From: Shewanella ulleungensis | GTDB lineage: Bacteria; Pseudomonadota; Gammaproteobacteria; Enterobacterales; Shewanellaceae | Direction of reading: 5' to 3' | Assembly: GCF_014648315.1 (NCBI RefSeq) | Contig: NZ_BMQW01000003.1 | Coordinates: forward strand, 372,001-436,000 | Length of the DNA stretch: 64,000 nt | Part shown: one piece after another, positions 1 to 9,191 of the stretch | Position numbering within the stretch: position 1 is the stretch's first letter | Layout: each line of letters begins with the position of its first letter | Position numbers and translations under genes: made by a program | The notes under the pieces: generated by a model | Databases searched by the model: none | The model's input: the letters and a program-made list of their open reading frames with translations, nothing else | What the model was told of the DNA's origin: nothing

Positions 1-186
1 CCTTTTTATGGTAAATATGCGCAATAGTGACTCACTCGTTGCTTCTGTTTTGCTGTGTTTTAGCGTTGTTACAGCTCAACAATGTAGTTAGATCGATTTC
101 GATTTAACTTAAGGTTAGCATGTTAACAGTTTGATTGAATTACCCTATAAAAGATAATTAATCCCTTTAGTGCGCCAATATGGCAA

Positions 187-211
187 TAAAAAAGGCGCAA
201 TTAAGCGCCTT
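187..211 (-). terminator. Rho-independent terminator after cdd
   Basis: Read on the minus strand there is a 7-bp GC-rich stem (AAGGCGC / GCGCCTT) with a short AT loop, followed directly by a run of T. It lies about 20 bases past the cdd stop codon and closes the sbcB-cdd unit. Confidence 0.85.
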
Positions 212-231
212 ATGGATAACTGTTGAATTGA

Positions 232-1128
232 TTAAGATGGCATTGGTTCAACAACAATGTGCTCTAACTCAATGGCTGCAATCGCATGTAAAGCATCCAT
301 TGTGGCACCAACTAAACTAATTTTTCCTTCAGATGACTCAACCAATACTGCACGTTTAATTTCACTGTATTGACGGTTGTGTCTAATCAAATTGGACAAG
401 GCCATTTGCATAGGTTGCATTGATGGGTTAAATGCTGCATTTTCGGCATAACGGCCACAGAATGTCGCTCCATCCATCGTTTCAAGCACTACAGCGGCAT
501 TACTATTAGTGTAAGGTGCGTAGCTGAGGCCTGTTTGATCTAATGCTTCAATGATCATTGGATCGTCAGAGTTGAGGCTAAATTCTTTTTCACGCTTACA
601 TAATAATGGCATAGTGACATCTAAGTCCGCAGGACTAAAACCATAAGGTAAATAATAAGATAAGGCTTGAGTTTCTTGTTGTGGCAAATGGATCTTGATG
701 TTACTGCCATTGAACAATTCATTCATAAACTGACGGCAATGGCCACATGGACTGTAATTTACAATAATGTCTACAATTTCAGTTTCGCCGCTTAACCATG
801 CATGACTAATAGCACTTTGCTCTGCATGTACACTGTGAAAAAGCGCTTCACCTGGTAGTTCAAGGTTACCGCCCATGTATAGGTCGCCACTGGCACCTTT
901 AGCAATAGCCCCTACATAAAACTCACTGATAGGTGGGTTAGCCAGAGCAGCTGCAATAGGCAATAAATCCATTAACACTTGCTCTTCAGGTTTACCACTT
1001 GCCTTAACTAACATGGCAAATTGGCTGGCATCTATGTGGCCACAGAATTGGTCATGTAATAACGGTGCAAGTGCAGTCGCTAGTGGTTTGTCTAGTTGAG
1101 TAATGCTGTCTAAAAAACGATTTTGCAT
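232..1128 (-). CDS. cdd: Cytidine deaminase
   Basis: Hydrolytic deamination of cytidine and deoxycytidine to uridine and deoxyuridine in pyrimidine salvage, in the cytosol. With the chosen start the protein is 298 aa, close to the E. coli enzyme. The zinc site is plain: an HAEQ motif (His101, catalytic Glu103) and PCGHC (Cys128, Cys131), almost the same numbering as E. coli (102, 104, 129, 132). The frame is open for another 34 codons upstream, but that extension would overlap sbcB. The internal ATG at 1128 follows an AAGGG ribosome-binding sequence and starts a typical N-terminus, so it is preferred. It lies 46 bases after sbcB on the same strand and may be cotranscribed with it. Family assignment is firm. 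Confidence 0.96.
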   Translation of the reverse strand: MQNRFLDSITQLDKPLATALAPLLHDQFCGHIDASQFAMLVKASGKPEEQVLMDLLPIAAALANPPISEFYVGAIAKGASGDLYMGGNLELPGEALFHSVHAEQSAISHAWLSGETEIVDIIVNYSPCGHCRQFMNELFNGSNIKIHLPQQETQALSYYLPYGFSPADLDVTMPLLCKREKEFSLNSDDPMIIEALDQTGLSYAPYTNSNAAVVLETMDGATFCGRYAENAAFNPSMQPMQMALSNLIRHNRQYSEIKRAVLVESSEGKISLVGATMDALHAIAAIELEHIVVEPMPS

Positions 1129-1174
1129 TCCCTTAATCCTTAAATGAAATAAATCGGGTAAAAGTGATGATTCA

Positions 1175-2590
1175 CTATAATGACTGTAAGTATTGATATA
1201 GGGCTTTAAGTAACTTTTGTTTATGCTCATTCTCGCTGGTTTCTTCGACCAAGTTTTCGAGATTAATCACATAATCGGCATCCGAGAGCCTTTGTACGCA
1301 AAATTCGCGCCATCGACGAGTCTCATTATCAGACAATGTTTCTGGGTAGTTACGAGCCCGGAAACGAAATAACATTTCATTGATGCGTGGATCATCAAAC
1401 TGCAATTCTAACGCCGCGAGATTTCGCGGTTCAGTATGGCAAATAATATCTATTTTGGTTTTATCAGCATGACTGAAAAAACCACCACTATATAGCATCA
1501 AGTCAGGATCGGTAATTGGCTTGCGGTCCGATTCTAATTCAAATACTTGGTTAAGCTTTTCTCGTATTTCTGGATGATTTTTTAAGCGTTTATATTGTTC
1601 ACGAGCAAAGTCTTTATCAAACTGTAATTTTGCAGCTACCTCGTCGTCAAGTAATTTTGGTGAACCAATGAAAGGACACTTGTTGAGGTGAATTTGTTTT
1701 ATGGGTATCGCCAATTCTGTTTCTGCTAATTCATGACGTGGGGTATACATTCTGTCGCTGATTTCTTGAGCGGATAACTCGAGCAATGGTGAAATATCCA
1801 TGGCCAAGTTAATGCAAATGACAGCATTTTTATTCGTTGGGTGATAAGCCACCGGTGCTATTAAAGTTGTACAACCATTTAACGCACTGATTTTTGAGCT
1901 AACATGCACTAGAGGTTGCATTTTTAATACGTCAATATGCTCAGCAACGGCTTGCTTACGACGTAAATTAAAATAGTATTCATACAATTTTGGCTGTTGT
2001 TGTTTAATTAACTTCGCCATGGCGATGGTTGCGTAAACATCTGACATCGCGTCATGTGCTTTTTCATGACTTAACCCGTTTGCTTGAGTTAATAACTCTA
2101 ATTTAAAACTTGGCGAGCCATCTTCTTTCATCGGCCAGTTAATACCTTGCGGACGAAAAGCATAACAAGCTCGAACCAAATCGATAATATCCCAACGCGA
2201 ATTGCCGTTTTGCCATTCACGTCCGTACGGGTCAATAAAGTTACGATAAAAACCGTAACGGCTAACTTCGTCGTCAAAACGTAACGAGTTATATCCCACC
2301 ACACAGGTATTTGGTTGGCTAAATAAACCATTGATACGGCGCATAAATTCAGCTTCTGGCATGCCTTTCATATTTGCCAGTTGTGGGGTGATGCCGGTAA
2401 TGAGAATGGCTTCTGGTGCCGGTAAATAATCGGGTGATTGTTTACAATAAAAGCTCTCTGGCTCACCAATAATGTTTAACTCTAGATCCGTTCTTATCCC
2501 TGCAAATTGTGAGGGGCGATCTTTAGCCGGGTTTGCACCAAAGGTTTCATAATCGTGCCAGAATAGGGTGGGTTGAATTGCATTTGCCAT
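1175..2590 (-). CDS. sbcB: Exodeoxyribonuclease I
   Basis: 3'-to-5' single-strand DNA exonuclease acting in mismatch repair and recombination. It is 471 aa, the usual length. The DEDDh exonuclease fold is visible: WHDYETFG near the N-terminus (metal-binding Asp13 and Glu15), [10 protein letters not shown] around residue 98, and [10 protein letters not shown] (the late His and Asp pair) around residue 180. The C-terminal half matches the SH3-like and helical extension of ExoI. The ATG at 2590 starts the conserved N-terminus. Followed by cdd on the same strand; the divergent neighbour starts at 2763, so the 172 bases between hold the promoters of both. Confidence 0.96.
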   Translation of the reverse strand: MANAIQPTLFWHDYETFGANPAKDRPSQFAGIRTDLELNIIGEPESFYCKQSPDYLPAPEAILITGITPQLANMKGMPEAEFMRRINGLFSQPNTCVVGYNSLRFDDEVSRYGFYRNFIDPYGREWQNGNSRWDIIDLVRACYAFRPQGINWPMKEDGSPSFKLELLTQANGLSHEKAHDAMSDVYATIAMAKLIKQQQPKLYEYYFNLRRKQAVAEHIDVLKMQPLVHVSSKISALNGCTTLIAPVAYHPTNKNAVICINLAMDISPLLELSAQEISDRMYTPRHELAETELAIPIKQIHLNKCPFIGSPKLLDDEVAAKLQFDKDFAREQYKRLKNHPEIREKLNQVFELESDRKPITDPDLMLYSGGFFSHADKTKIDIICHTEPRNLAALELQFDDPRINEMLFRFRARNYPETLSDNETRRWREFCVQRLSDADYVINLENLVEETSENEHKQKLLKALYQYLQSL

Positions 2591-2762
2591 AATAAAATTA
2601 AGATCCTTTTCGCGATTACTGGCATATTAACATTGATGAGCCTCAAATTGATAATAGCGTTCATGTTGGAAACTTTTTACTATGATCTCAATAGGTTTGC
2701 TAGTTTCAATTTAATAAGTAATATAAATTATACAAGTAGTATAGATTTTAAAAGGATATTGA

Positions 2763-3569
2763 ATGCATCAACATATTTTTACTCAACCCATTGTCAGCGA
2801 AATTAAACAACCAACGTTGTTGAGGCTTCGTTTGTTAGAGTCGGTGAGTGATTTGTTGGTGTTATCGTCGATGACAAATCCTATCGCTGAGTTTGTGGTC
2901 AGCCAAGTTAACGCGACGCAAGCAACGTTGATAGTACGTCATCAGCCTTTTATCGAATTGATTTATCAAAATACGCAGCAGGTAGCAGGCAAATATGATC
3001 AGGTTAGATCGCTCGGACAAGGCACTCGTTTATATCCCATGATGGGAATAGCGCCTAGAGTGTGTATTGACCAACTCAGAAAAGGGATTGCCGTTGATAT
3101 TCAAGCTGATGAACATGTCTATTTTAGTTTAGAATCTCTTGCGCGTTTTGAGTTAATAGCCCTAGAACAAGATTTACGTATTTTGAGTGAGCCTCACGCC
3201 TTAGTAATGGCCAAAGCGATTTTAGGGCGTAAGTTCGATTACGACGAACCGTCCTCAATGCTTGCTGTGCATATCAGTGAACTGGAACAAGTCAGACGCG
3301 ATTTACGAGAATACCTTAAAGGTGAGTCGGGTAAAATTCATCCAGGTGTATCAACTGAGCTATTAAAACTCGATCATTTATTGCAAAATAAACATCAGTG
3401 GTTGCTTAGAACGTATCACCAATCTTTAGAGCGCCCAAATTTAGGTCGTTCGTCGAATGAGCAATTATGTAATATTGAACAATTACAGCGAAAGTTAGAC
3501 TGCTTTGAGCTGTTAGCCCCTAAAGACGTGTCAGATATGGTTAGTAAACTGTCTGACGACGAAATGTAA
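2763..3569 (+). CDS. Conserved hypothetical protein
   Basis: 268 aa; I do not recognise the family. There is no signal peptide and no membrane segment. The N-terminal ~130 residues look like mixed beta-rich sequence; the C-terminal half is helical and rich in charged residues and leucine, with two stretches (about 165-185 and 225-245) that could form short coiled coils. The ATG follows AAAGGATATTGA, a good ribosome-binding site. It sits 23 bases upstream of rlmA on the same strand, so the two probably form one transcript, but that does not fix a function. A c-di-GMP receptor (PilZ-like) fold crossed my mind, but I cannot see the RxxxR and (D/N)xSxxG motifs. Confidence 0.75.
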   Translation: MHQHIFTQPIVSEIKQPTLLRLRLLESVSDLLVLSSMTNPIAEFVVSQVNATQATLIVRHQPFIELIYQNTQQVAGKYDQVRSLGQGTRLYPMMGIAPRVCIDQLRKGIAVDIQADEHVYFSLESLARFELIALEQDLRILSEPHALVMAKAILGRKFDYDEPSSMLAVHISELEQVRRDLREYLKGESGKIHPGVSTELLKLDHLLQNKHQWLLRTYHQSLERPNLGRSSNEQLCNIEQLQRKLDCFELLAPKDVSDMVSKLSDDEM

Positions 3570-3592
3570 TTTTGACCATTTAGAGCCTACTC

Positions 3593-4426
3593 ATGCCGTA
3601 TATTTGTCCTATTTGTTCTGCGCCATTAATCCTAGGCGATAAAAGTTGGGCATGTTCCCTGCGTCATCAATTTGATTGCGCTAAAGAAGGTTATGTAAAT
3701 TTATTGCCAGTTCAAAAGAAAAAAACCAAAGACCCTGGTGATAACAAAGAAATGATGATCGCCAGACGAGAGTTTCTTAATAAAGGTTTTTATCAACCGT
3801 TGAGCGACAAAGTAAATCAATTAGCTGCTCAATATCATCCAGATGCTGAAACGCTTTTAGATATAGGTTGTGGAGAAGGGTATTACAGCCATCGCTTATT
3901 TGAAGCCATGCAACAGGCATCTATAAATCATTGTCAGCTTTACGGTCTCGATATCTCTAAATCGGCGATACGTTCTGCCGCCAAGCGATATTCTGATTTA
4001 CATTTTTGTGTGGCCAGCGTGTTTGAAATGCCATTTGCTGATGACAGCGTTGATCTTGCCATACGAATTTATGCCCCGTCAAAAGTTGAAGAGTTACAAC
4101 GAGTGATGAAACCTGGCAGCACATTGATTACTGTCTCGCCCGGGCCAATGCATCATTTTGCGTTGAAACAAAAGATATACAGTCAACCAAGATTGCATCC
4201 GCAAGAATCGTTATTACTTGAAGGGTTTAACTATCTTTTGCATGAATCATTAACTTACTCGCTTACGCTAACACAAGTAGATGATATTCAACACTTCCTC
4301 AATATGACACCGTACGCATGGAAGTTGAGTGATATGCAAAAGCAACAAATTATAGAGCAAGGGCTCGAATGTGAGATCGATTTTAAAATAGAAATTCATC
4401 AACGCGAACAATCCGCTGTTGATTAA
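3593..4426 (+). CDS. rlmA: 23S rRNA (guanine-N1)-methyltransferase RlmA
   Basis: Methylates N1 of G745 (E. coli numbering) in 23S rRNA helix 35 using S-adenosylmethionine. It is 277 aa, near the E. coli RlmA(I) length. An N-terminal zinc ribbon is readable: CPIC (Cys5, Cys8), Cys21 and His25, then the linker FDCAKEGYVNLLP typical of the family. The Rossmann methyltransferase domain begins with LLDIGCGEGYYS near residue 90, followed by the acidic LYGLDISK strand. The alternative, TlrB/RlmA(II), is mainly Gram-positive and less likely here. Probably cotranscribed with the preceding hypothetical. Confidence 0.93.
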   Translation: MPYICPICSAPLILGDKSWACSLRHQFDCAKEGYVNLLPVQKKKTKDPGDNKEMMIARREFLNKGFYQPLSDKVNQLAAQYHPDAETLLDIGCGEGYYSHRLFEAMQQASINHCQLYGLDISKSAIRSAAKRYSDLHFCVASVFEMPFADDSVDLAIRIYAPSKVEELQRVMKPGSTLITVSPGPMHHFALKQKIYSQPRLHPQESLLLEGFNYLLHESLTYSLTLTQVDDIQHFLNMTPYAWKLSDMQKQQIIEQGLECEIDFKIEIHQREQSAVD

Positions 4427-4509
4427 ATCAGACAAATAACTAATTGATGCTCAAAGATAAACCGATTTGTTTAATCATTAAATATATTTAGCCTGGTGCT
4501 TTATCTTTG

Positions 4510-4537
4510 TTGACTTATTCTGAAAATGGTTTATAGT
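4510..4537 (+). promoter_or_regulatory. Predicted sigma-70 promoter of the cold-shock gene
   Basis: TTGACT at 4510-4515 and TATAGT at 4532-4537 are separated by 16 bases, a near-consensus -35/-10 pair. A transcript from here would have a leader of about 125 bases before the ATG at 4669, as in cspA-type mRNAs whose long leader stabilises and unfolds in the cold. Position and match are seen; function is inferred. Confidence 0.6.
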
Positions 4538-4668
4538 TTACTCAGCTTGAAGGTTGGGCTTATATTTAACAATACGATCAGATTCGTCCTGTAAACATAA
4601 GTAATACCGGCATTTTCCAGCTTTACCGCCGTTAAGGCTTTATTTTATATATTTACAGGATTTATATC

Positions 4669-4875
4669 ATGTCTCAAGTTACTGGTGTTGTTAAGTGGTT
4701 CAACTCTGACAAAGGTTTCGGATTTATTGAGCAAGAGTCTGGTCCAGACGTATTCGTTCACTTCCGTGCTATCAACTCAGACGGTTTCAAAACTCTTGAC
4801 GAAGGTCAGAAAGTATCTTTCACTGTGACCCAAGGTCAGAAAGGTCCTCAAGCTGAGAACGTTTCAATCGTTTAA
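4669..4875 (+). CDS. Cold-shock protein, CspA family
   Basis: A 68-aa single cold-shock domain that binds single-stranded RNA/DNA and acts as an RNA chaperone. Both RNA-binding motifs are intact: KGFGFIEQ (RNP1) and DVFVHF (RNP2), preceded by GVVKWFN. Length and sequence are those of CspA/CspC/CspE paralogues; I cannot tell which from sequence alone. Codon use is strongly biased, as in highly expressed genes. The gene stands alone with its own promoter, a long leader and a strong terminator. Confidence 0.95.
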   Translation: MSQVTGVVKWFNSDKGFGFIEQESGPDVFVHFRAINSDGFKTLDEGQKVSFTVTQGQKGPQAENVSIV

Positions 4876-4877
4876 TC

Positions 4878-4895
4878 TTTTAGCTTCGGCTAAAA
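4878..4895 (+). other. UUCG-capped hairpin in the csp 3' UTR
   Basis: TTTTAGC-ttcg-GCTAAAA, a 7-bp stem closed by a C(UUCG)G tetraloop, begins three bases after the csp stop codon and precedes the true terminator. It may protect the 3' end of the mRNA; that role is inferred. Confidence 0.55.
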
Positions 4896-4908
4896 ATTAA
4901 ATAAATAA

Positions 4909-4939
4909 AGCTGTAGCATTTATGCTGCAGTTTTTTTTT
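4909..4939 (+). terminator. Rho-independent terminator of the csp gene
   Basis: CTGTAGCAT and ATGCTGCAG form a 9-bp stem (one G-U pair) with a tiny loop, followed by nine consecutive T. Strong intrinsic terminator 35 bases after the csp stop. Confidence 0.85.
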
Positions 4940-5138
4940 GCTTGTTTCATATTTTGCTTTTTAACCTGATCTCGGTATAAGTGATGAACTTATGCTATTT
5001 AAAATCAACATGTTACCTCTCGTCACTTTCAAGCTAGCCTATTGTAAGTCTAATCAACGCAGTTAACAGGGAAAAGGACTGTTTGAAAGGCGTTTATTAT
5101 CCCGATTTCAGGTTATTTAGGTAATCTGTTTACACTAG

Positions 5139-5278
5139 ATCGCTTATCGCTTATCGCTTATCGCTTATCGCTTATCGCTTATCGCTTATCGCTTATCGCT
5201 TATCGCTTATCGCTTATCGCTTATCGCTTATCGCTTATCGCTTATCGCTTATCGCTTATCGCTTATCGCTTATCGCTT
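5139..5278. repeat. Perfect 20-copy tandem array of the heptamer ATCGCTT
   Basis: 140 bases made of exactly 20 uninterrupted copies of ATCGCTT with no substitution. The unit has no stop codon on the plus strand, so all three forward frames stay open through it (each reading the same cyclic heptapeptide S-L-I-A-Y-R-L), while the minus strand meets TAA in every frame. No plausible start codon or protein flanks it, so I read it as non-coding. The array is probably unstable in copy number. It sits in a gene-free interval between csp and the ABC transporter. Confidence 0.97.
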
Positions 5279-5613
5279 CAATATTTCGAATATCAGGCTG
5301 GTTTAATTCAGGAATCAATCGCTATAAGCGTTTATTGACTATTCTTCCTAGGTTAAAAAACTAAAGTTGAAGCGCTAATACGTCACTGATTGCCTTGAAT
5401 GTTGACCCCAAAGCATGCTGAAGAGATCAATTTCTCAGACTGGTTACTGTAGAACTTCAATAATGAATATTGGTAATGGATATATCTACGTAAATTGTGA
5501 TTAGAGAATATGTGTCGAGGTGTTTTCTCGGGTAAATGCTGATAAATCAATAGGTCATCGCTAATAGATAATTTCTAAAATATAACAATGGTTACGTTTT
5601 AGCTGCATTTATG
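5279..5613. other. Gene-free interval, nothing recognised
   Basis: About 335 AT-rich bases between the heptamer array and the terminator of the ABC transporter genes. Stops are frequent in all frames and I see no RNA gene, convincing promoter or repeat. With 4940-5138 and the array, the whole csp-to-ABC interval is nearly 800 bases without a gene. Confidence 0.6.
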
Positions 5614-5637
5614 AAAAAAGACCCGCTTTACCGGGCC
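5614..5637 (-). terminator. Rho-independent terminator of the ABC transporter operon
   Basis: On the minus strand GGCCCG-gtaaag-CGGGTC forms a 6-bp stem (one G-U) followed by TTTTTT. It lies 25 bases beyond the stop of the ATP-binding subunit gene. Confidence 0.8.
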
Positions 5638-5662
5638 TTTGATATTGATATGCTGCAATGTC

Positions 5663-6562
5663 TTAAGAGAATAGGGTTTCTTCTAACGTTCTGCCTTTTA
5701 GTATGGCTTTGTATTGCCATTGTTTCTCGGCGAATAGATTCAACAATTGCAACTCTAATTCAAAGCTGCTTTGTTTCTGGTACTCAATAACATATTGCTC
5801 ATCACCGCTACGTTTAACTTCAATGACATTGATTAAACTGAGTAACTGTTGATGAAGGCTATCCATGTCACAAGTATGCATAGTGAGTGTAATAAAGTCA
5901 GTTGCCTGGCTAGCTTTAATTGAAACTGATTGTTGTAATTGGCCTTTTTCAAGGTAGACAACATGATCACAAAGTTTTTCAAGCTCATCAAGATTATGAG
6001 AACTTATGATAAATGTTGTTTCACCAGCTAAGTTTTTCACGATTTGGCGGATCTTTTTAGCATTCGCGGGATCCAGCCCAGCTGTCGGTTCGTCAAGTAA
6101 TACTATTTCAGGAGCGCCGATAAGTGCTTGAGCAATTGACACTCGTTTACTCATACCGTGGCTTAAGCTTTTCGGTTTTGCCTGTGCTGAGTCACTAAGT
6201 TCAACTAGTTGCAACACTCGTATTACTTCCTGTTTTGCATCAGCTTTGTTAAACCCTTGCAGCTGAGCAAAAAAATGTAATTGTGAAGCAATCGTAAAAT
6301 TAGGGTCTAATGCAGCATCTTGCGGTAGCGCGGATAGCACACCTTGTAATGCCTTGCTACCAGGAGCGTGTCCAAGTATACGAATGCTGCCACGAGTCGG
6401 TTGAATATAACCACATAACAAGCTGAATAATGTCGTTTTACCTGCACCATTTGGCCCAACTAATGCTATTGGCGCACCCGGTTGAAGAATTAAGCTAACA
6501 TTGTCGAGCGCCAGCTTATTCGGGTATTGTTTTGATAAGTTATCACATTGAATAAGGATCAT
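5663..6562 (-). CDS. ABC transporter ATP-binding protein
   Basis: 299-aa nucleotide-binding subunit of an ABC-2 type exporter. Walker A is GPNGAGKTT (near residue 36), the signature is SHGMSKRVSIAQAL (around 135) and Walker B plus catalytic Glu is EIVLLDEPTAGLD (around 155); the switch His lies in IISSHNLDEL. The C-terminal ~80 residues form the extension common in ABC-2 drug or polysaccharide export ATPases. Its start overlaps the end of the permease gene by 4 bases (ATGA), so the two are translationally coupled. Substrate cannot be read from sequence. Confidence 0.92.
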   Translation of the reverse strand: MILIQCDNLSKQYPNKLALDNVSLILQPGAPIALVGPNGAGKTTLFSLLCGYIQPTRGSIRILGHAPGSKALQGVLSALPQDAALDPNFTIASQLHFFAQLQGFNKADAKQEVIRVLQLVELSDSAQAKPKSLSHGMSKRVSIAQALIGAPEIVLLDEPTAGLDPANAKKIRQIVKNLAGETTFIISSHNLDELEKLCDHVVYLEKGQLQQSVSIKASQATDFITLTMHTCDMDSLHQQLLSLINVIEVKRSGDEQYVIEYQKQSSFELELQLLNLFAEKQWQYKAILKGRTLEETLFS

Positions 6563-7392
6563 AAGGCACTCCGTTTCATTAATACATTGCCCAACCCTAA
6601 AATGATTACGGTTTGCACTAATGGGATGGGTGCAAATGCTAATGAGCCTAACCCTTGAGTGTTAATCATGCTAGAGATTTGTGACCCAGGTAAAATCATG
6701 CTTAAACCATTCAATTGTGGAAACTGAAAATTAATGATCGCAATGATGATGGATACTATTGCCCATAATATCACCGCAAAAATACTGGCTTGTCTTGCCG
6801 AATTTGCATGCAGGGATAAAACTGCCATTACAGCTGTGTAAGGGAGTAACACAATGACGAGATTAACCATGACTATTAAGCTGGTGGTTAATGAAGGTAA
6901 TAATAAGCTTATATCACGGCTGATAACCATCACTATTGTAGCTAAAAGAGTTAATATAATTAGCGCAAATTGGATTAGCATTTGCCCTATGAAACGCCCA
7001 AAAAACAAACTGCTACGGCTTACTCTTAAGGTTAAAAACCGTAAGCTACCACGTTGTTTGTCAGAGCTAAATTGGTCTGCAGCAATAAAAATACTGAACA
7101 TAGGGAATAAATACAGAGCCGCAAGCCAAAATACAGCGAACTCAGGTACTGGCCATTCAAATAAGTGTTGCAAACTACCGGGGCCAAATAATGCTTCCGT
7201 GAACTCTTTGAAATTAGGCTGCATGATAAATTCAGATGCACTTTTTATTGGGTAAAGTAATAAAATTCCCCAAATGAGCATAAAGGCAATCAAAGCAAGC
7301 ATTCCGCTTTTATTGGTAAAGCGTTTGGTGAGTTCATATTTAGCTAATAACCAAATATGAGCGATCCCCGATGGGGGAGTCTTAACTGGCAT
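6559..7392 (-). CDS. ABC-2 type transporter permease
   Basis: 277-aa integral membrane protein with about six hydrophobic helices: one near residues 30-48, one near 88-105 and four in the C-terminal half. Between helices 2 and 3 lies a conserved-looking cytoplasmic stretch (DQFSSDKQRGSLRFL), typical of ABC-2 permeases, where the element before TM3 contacts the ATPase. ATG at 7392 follows an AAGGAAA ribosome-binding site. First gene of the pair, with the ATPase directly downstream and overlapping. Exported substrate unknown. Confidence 0.87.
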   Translation of the reverse strand: MPVKTPPSGIAHIWLLAKYELTKRFTNKSGMLALIAFMLIWGILLLYPIKSASEFIMQPNFKEFTEALFGPGSLQHLFEWPVPEFAVFWLAALYLFPMFSIFIAADQFSSDKQRGSLRFLTLRVSRSSLFFGRFIGQMLIQFALIILTLLATIVMVISRDISLLLPSLTTSLIVMVNLVIVLLPYTAVMAVLSLHANSARQASIFAVILWAIVSIIIAIINFQFPQLNGLSMILPGSQISSMINTQGLGSLAFAPIPLVQTVIILGLGNVLMKRSAL

Positions 7393-7444
7393 AAACGTTT
7401 CCTTGCTTAAGCGGCGTCCCCGCGTAAATATCAGATTTATTGAA

Positions 7445-8098
7445 TCAGTTTAATAAGCTTTCAAGTTGAGCTAACTTTTCTTCAAGTGCGTTGACTCGTT
7501 GTGTTAGTTCATCTATTCGGCTGTCTTGTGCAATACTTTGGTGCGTTTGTGCAGAGACGTGTAGATTGTCGTTACTGTTAACTTGGTGATCGTTTATATT
7601 GCCGCTAAAGCATTCCATAAAGCGACAATCTCGCTTGTTGGGTTCACGTGCGAGCTGCACAACTAATGACGTTTCACGTTGGCTTAATCCAATTAGGGCT
7701 GTTTCTACTTGGCTCACATCAGCAAATTCGTGTAACCGAGCACTACGAGTTTTAAGTTCACCAGGTGTTTGTGGCCCACGTAATAGCAGTACACAAATCA
7801 GCGCCAATTCTGCACTATTAAGCTGTAACTCGCTAAATTCAGTGTTACAAAATCGATGTTTGTATTTAATCACACGGCTACCAAATCCAGACTGTTCGCT
7901 GATTAAGCGCTTTTTATTGAGATCTTCAATAATGTCTTGCACATCGGATTCACTTAAAGACAGTACTGGTTCGCGACTGCTTTTTTGGTTGCATGCGAGA
8001 GTTAATGAGTTAAGAGATAAGGGATATTGATCTGGTGTGGTGAGTTCTTTCTCGAGTAAACATCCAATAACCCGAGCTTCTAAGGGCGTTAATTCCAT
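7445..8098 (-). CDS. YceH family protein (DUF480)
   Basis: 217 aa, matching the YceH family in the N-terminal [16 protein letters not shown] and [11 protein letters not shown] segments and the [13 protein letters not shown] motif near residue 108. The family is predicted to fold as two winged-helix domains; its function is not established. The C-terminus ends in a short leucine/glutamate heptad stretch ([22 protein letters not shown]) that should form a coiled coil, suggesting dimerisation. It lies upstream of the ABC transporter genes on the same strand, 52 bases away; a shared transcript is possible. Confidence 0.9.
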   Translation of the reverse strand: MELTPLEARVIGCLLEKELTTPDQYPLSLNSLTLACNQKSSREPVLSLSESDVQDIIEDLNKKRLISEQSGFGSRVIKYKHRFCNTEFSELQLNSAELALICVLLLRGPQTPGELKTRSARLHEFADVSQVETALIGLSQRETSLVVQLAREPNKRDCRFMECFSGNINDHQVNSNDNLHVSAQTHQSIAQDSRIDELTQRVNALEEKLAQLESLLN

Positions 8099-8158
8099 AC
8101 ACTATCCTTATTATAAATAATCTTTGCAATGTTAGTGTTTATATCAGAGTAGGGGATT

Positions 8159-8258
8159 TATACCAATTAGAAACCATCAGATTACTGACTTGTGCCACTC
8201 AAGTTGGAGAGTTATTTATTAAGGTAATGAAAAATGGCGTGGTTTAAAAACTGGTATA
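8159..8258. repeat. Short non-coding element with imperfect terminal inverted repeats
   Basis: TATACCA at 8159-8165 with AAACCA just inside is mirrored by TGGTTT and TGGTATA (ending at 8258). The termini are thus two matched blocks with mismatched spacers, about 19 bases long, around a 100-bp non-coding interior. This resembles the small miniature-transposon or intergenic repeat elements of marine gammaproteobacteria. I see only this copy; a related terminal motif occurs at 62198-62359. Confidence 0.5.
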
Positions 8259-8357
8259 TCCGAGATTATCGTCAATAGATGTGAAATGAATCCGTCAGAA
8301 TCATTAGTGATTAACATAATGTTGTTCACCCATAATCCAAACGTTTAAGCCATCTAT

Positions 8358-9191
8358 TTACATGGTGAGACGAATACCATCACTTTCGATGCTGATTTCA
8401 CCTGCTTTGAATAAGCCTCCGATCGATTTTTTAAAGGCTTTTTTGCTCATTCCCAGTTGATCATAAATGATATCTGCATCTGTTTTGTCGTGTAACGGTA
8501 AGAAACCATTAGCACTGCGTAACTTGTTTATGATCAAACGCGCATTTTTGTCTAAGTCTTCTTTACCACTTTTTTGCAGTACTAAATCAATTTTGCCATC
8601 GCTGCGCATTGATTTAATGTAACCAGTCACTTTTTGACCAAAACGAAGTTTTTGGAATACTTCGTTGGTGTAAATTACGCCCCAATGCAAATTATTGATG
8701 ATGGCTTTGTAACCTAAATCAGTTGTGCCGCCGATAATTAAGTTAACTTGTTCGCCATCGGTGTAATGTGCTTCAGTTTTATCGACAAACTTATCGAGTT
8801 TAGACGATGCCATGATGCGCTCATCGGCGTGGTTGGCATGAACATAGACTAAATATGAACGGCCTTCTTCTGCAGGTTTGTGTTGCTCACCAAATGGCAG
8901 CAATAAATCTTTATCTAAGCCCCAGTCTAAAAATGCACCATAAGGACCCGTCGCGACGACTTTTAAGTAAGCAAAATCACCGACCTGAGCTAGCGCTTTT
9001 TGGGTAGTGGCAATGACAATGTCTTCAGAGTCTAGGTAAAGAAATACGTCGACCATATCACCGACATTACAACCGGTAGGGACAAATTTATTAGGAAGCA
9101 AGACCTGTCCTAGCTCTTGAGCATTTAAGTAAACCCCAAAGTTCACTTGCTTTACGACTTCTAATGAATAACGTTTACCGATTTGTATCAT
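8358..9191 (-). CDS. cvfB: CvfB-type S1 RNA-binding protein
   Basis: 277 aa. The arrangement matches the CvfB/YitL family: successive S1-like OB domains and a C-terminal winged helix. GKRYSLEVVKQVNFGVYL opens the first OB domain, GDFAYLKVVATGPYGAFLDWG the second (near residue 70) and GQKVTGYIKSMRSDGKIDLVL the third (near 185); the C-terminal 60 residues (LHDKTDADIIYDQLGMSKKAFKKSIGGL) are the winged helix. It binds RNA; in Staphylococcus a homologue affects virulence gene expression. Monocistronic here; the ATG at 9191 begins the conserved N-terminus. Confidence 0.87.
   Translation of the reverse strand: MIQIGKRYSLEVVKQVNFGVYLNAQELGQVLLPNKFVPTGCNVGDMVDVFLYLDSEDIVIATTQKALAQVGDFAYLKVVATGPYGAFLDWGLDKDLLLPFGEQHKPAEEGRSYLVYVHANHADERIMASSKLDKFVDKTEAHYTDGEQVNLIIGGTTDLGYKAIINNLHWGVIYTNEVFQKLRFGQKVTGYIKSMRSDGKIDLVLQKSGKEDLDKNARLIINKLRSANGFLPLHDKTDADIIYDQLGMSKKAFKKSIGGLFKAGEISIESDGIRLTM

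Noticed and set aside
8..91. Short frame at the left edge (up to 28 codons)
   Set aside because: Too short and truncated by the edge to tell a gene end from chance.
2573..2806. 77-codon frame between sbcB and the hypothetical gene
   Set aside because: Overlaps the start of both real genes and lies in the promoter region.
5139..5278. Heptamer array as a CRISPR array or a repetitive protein
   Set aside because: Units are contiguous 7-mers with no spacers; the open forward frames follow from the unit lacking stop codons and have no start.
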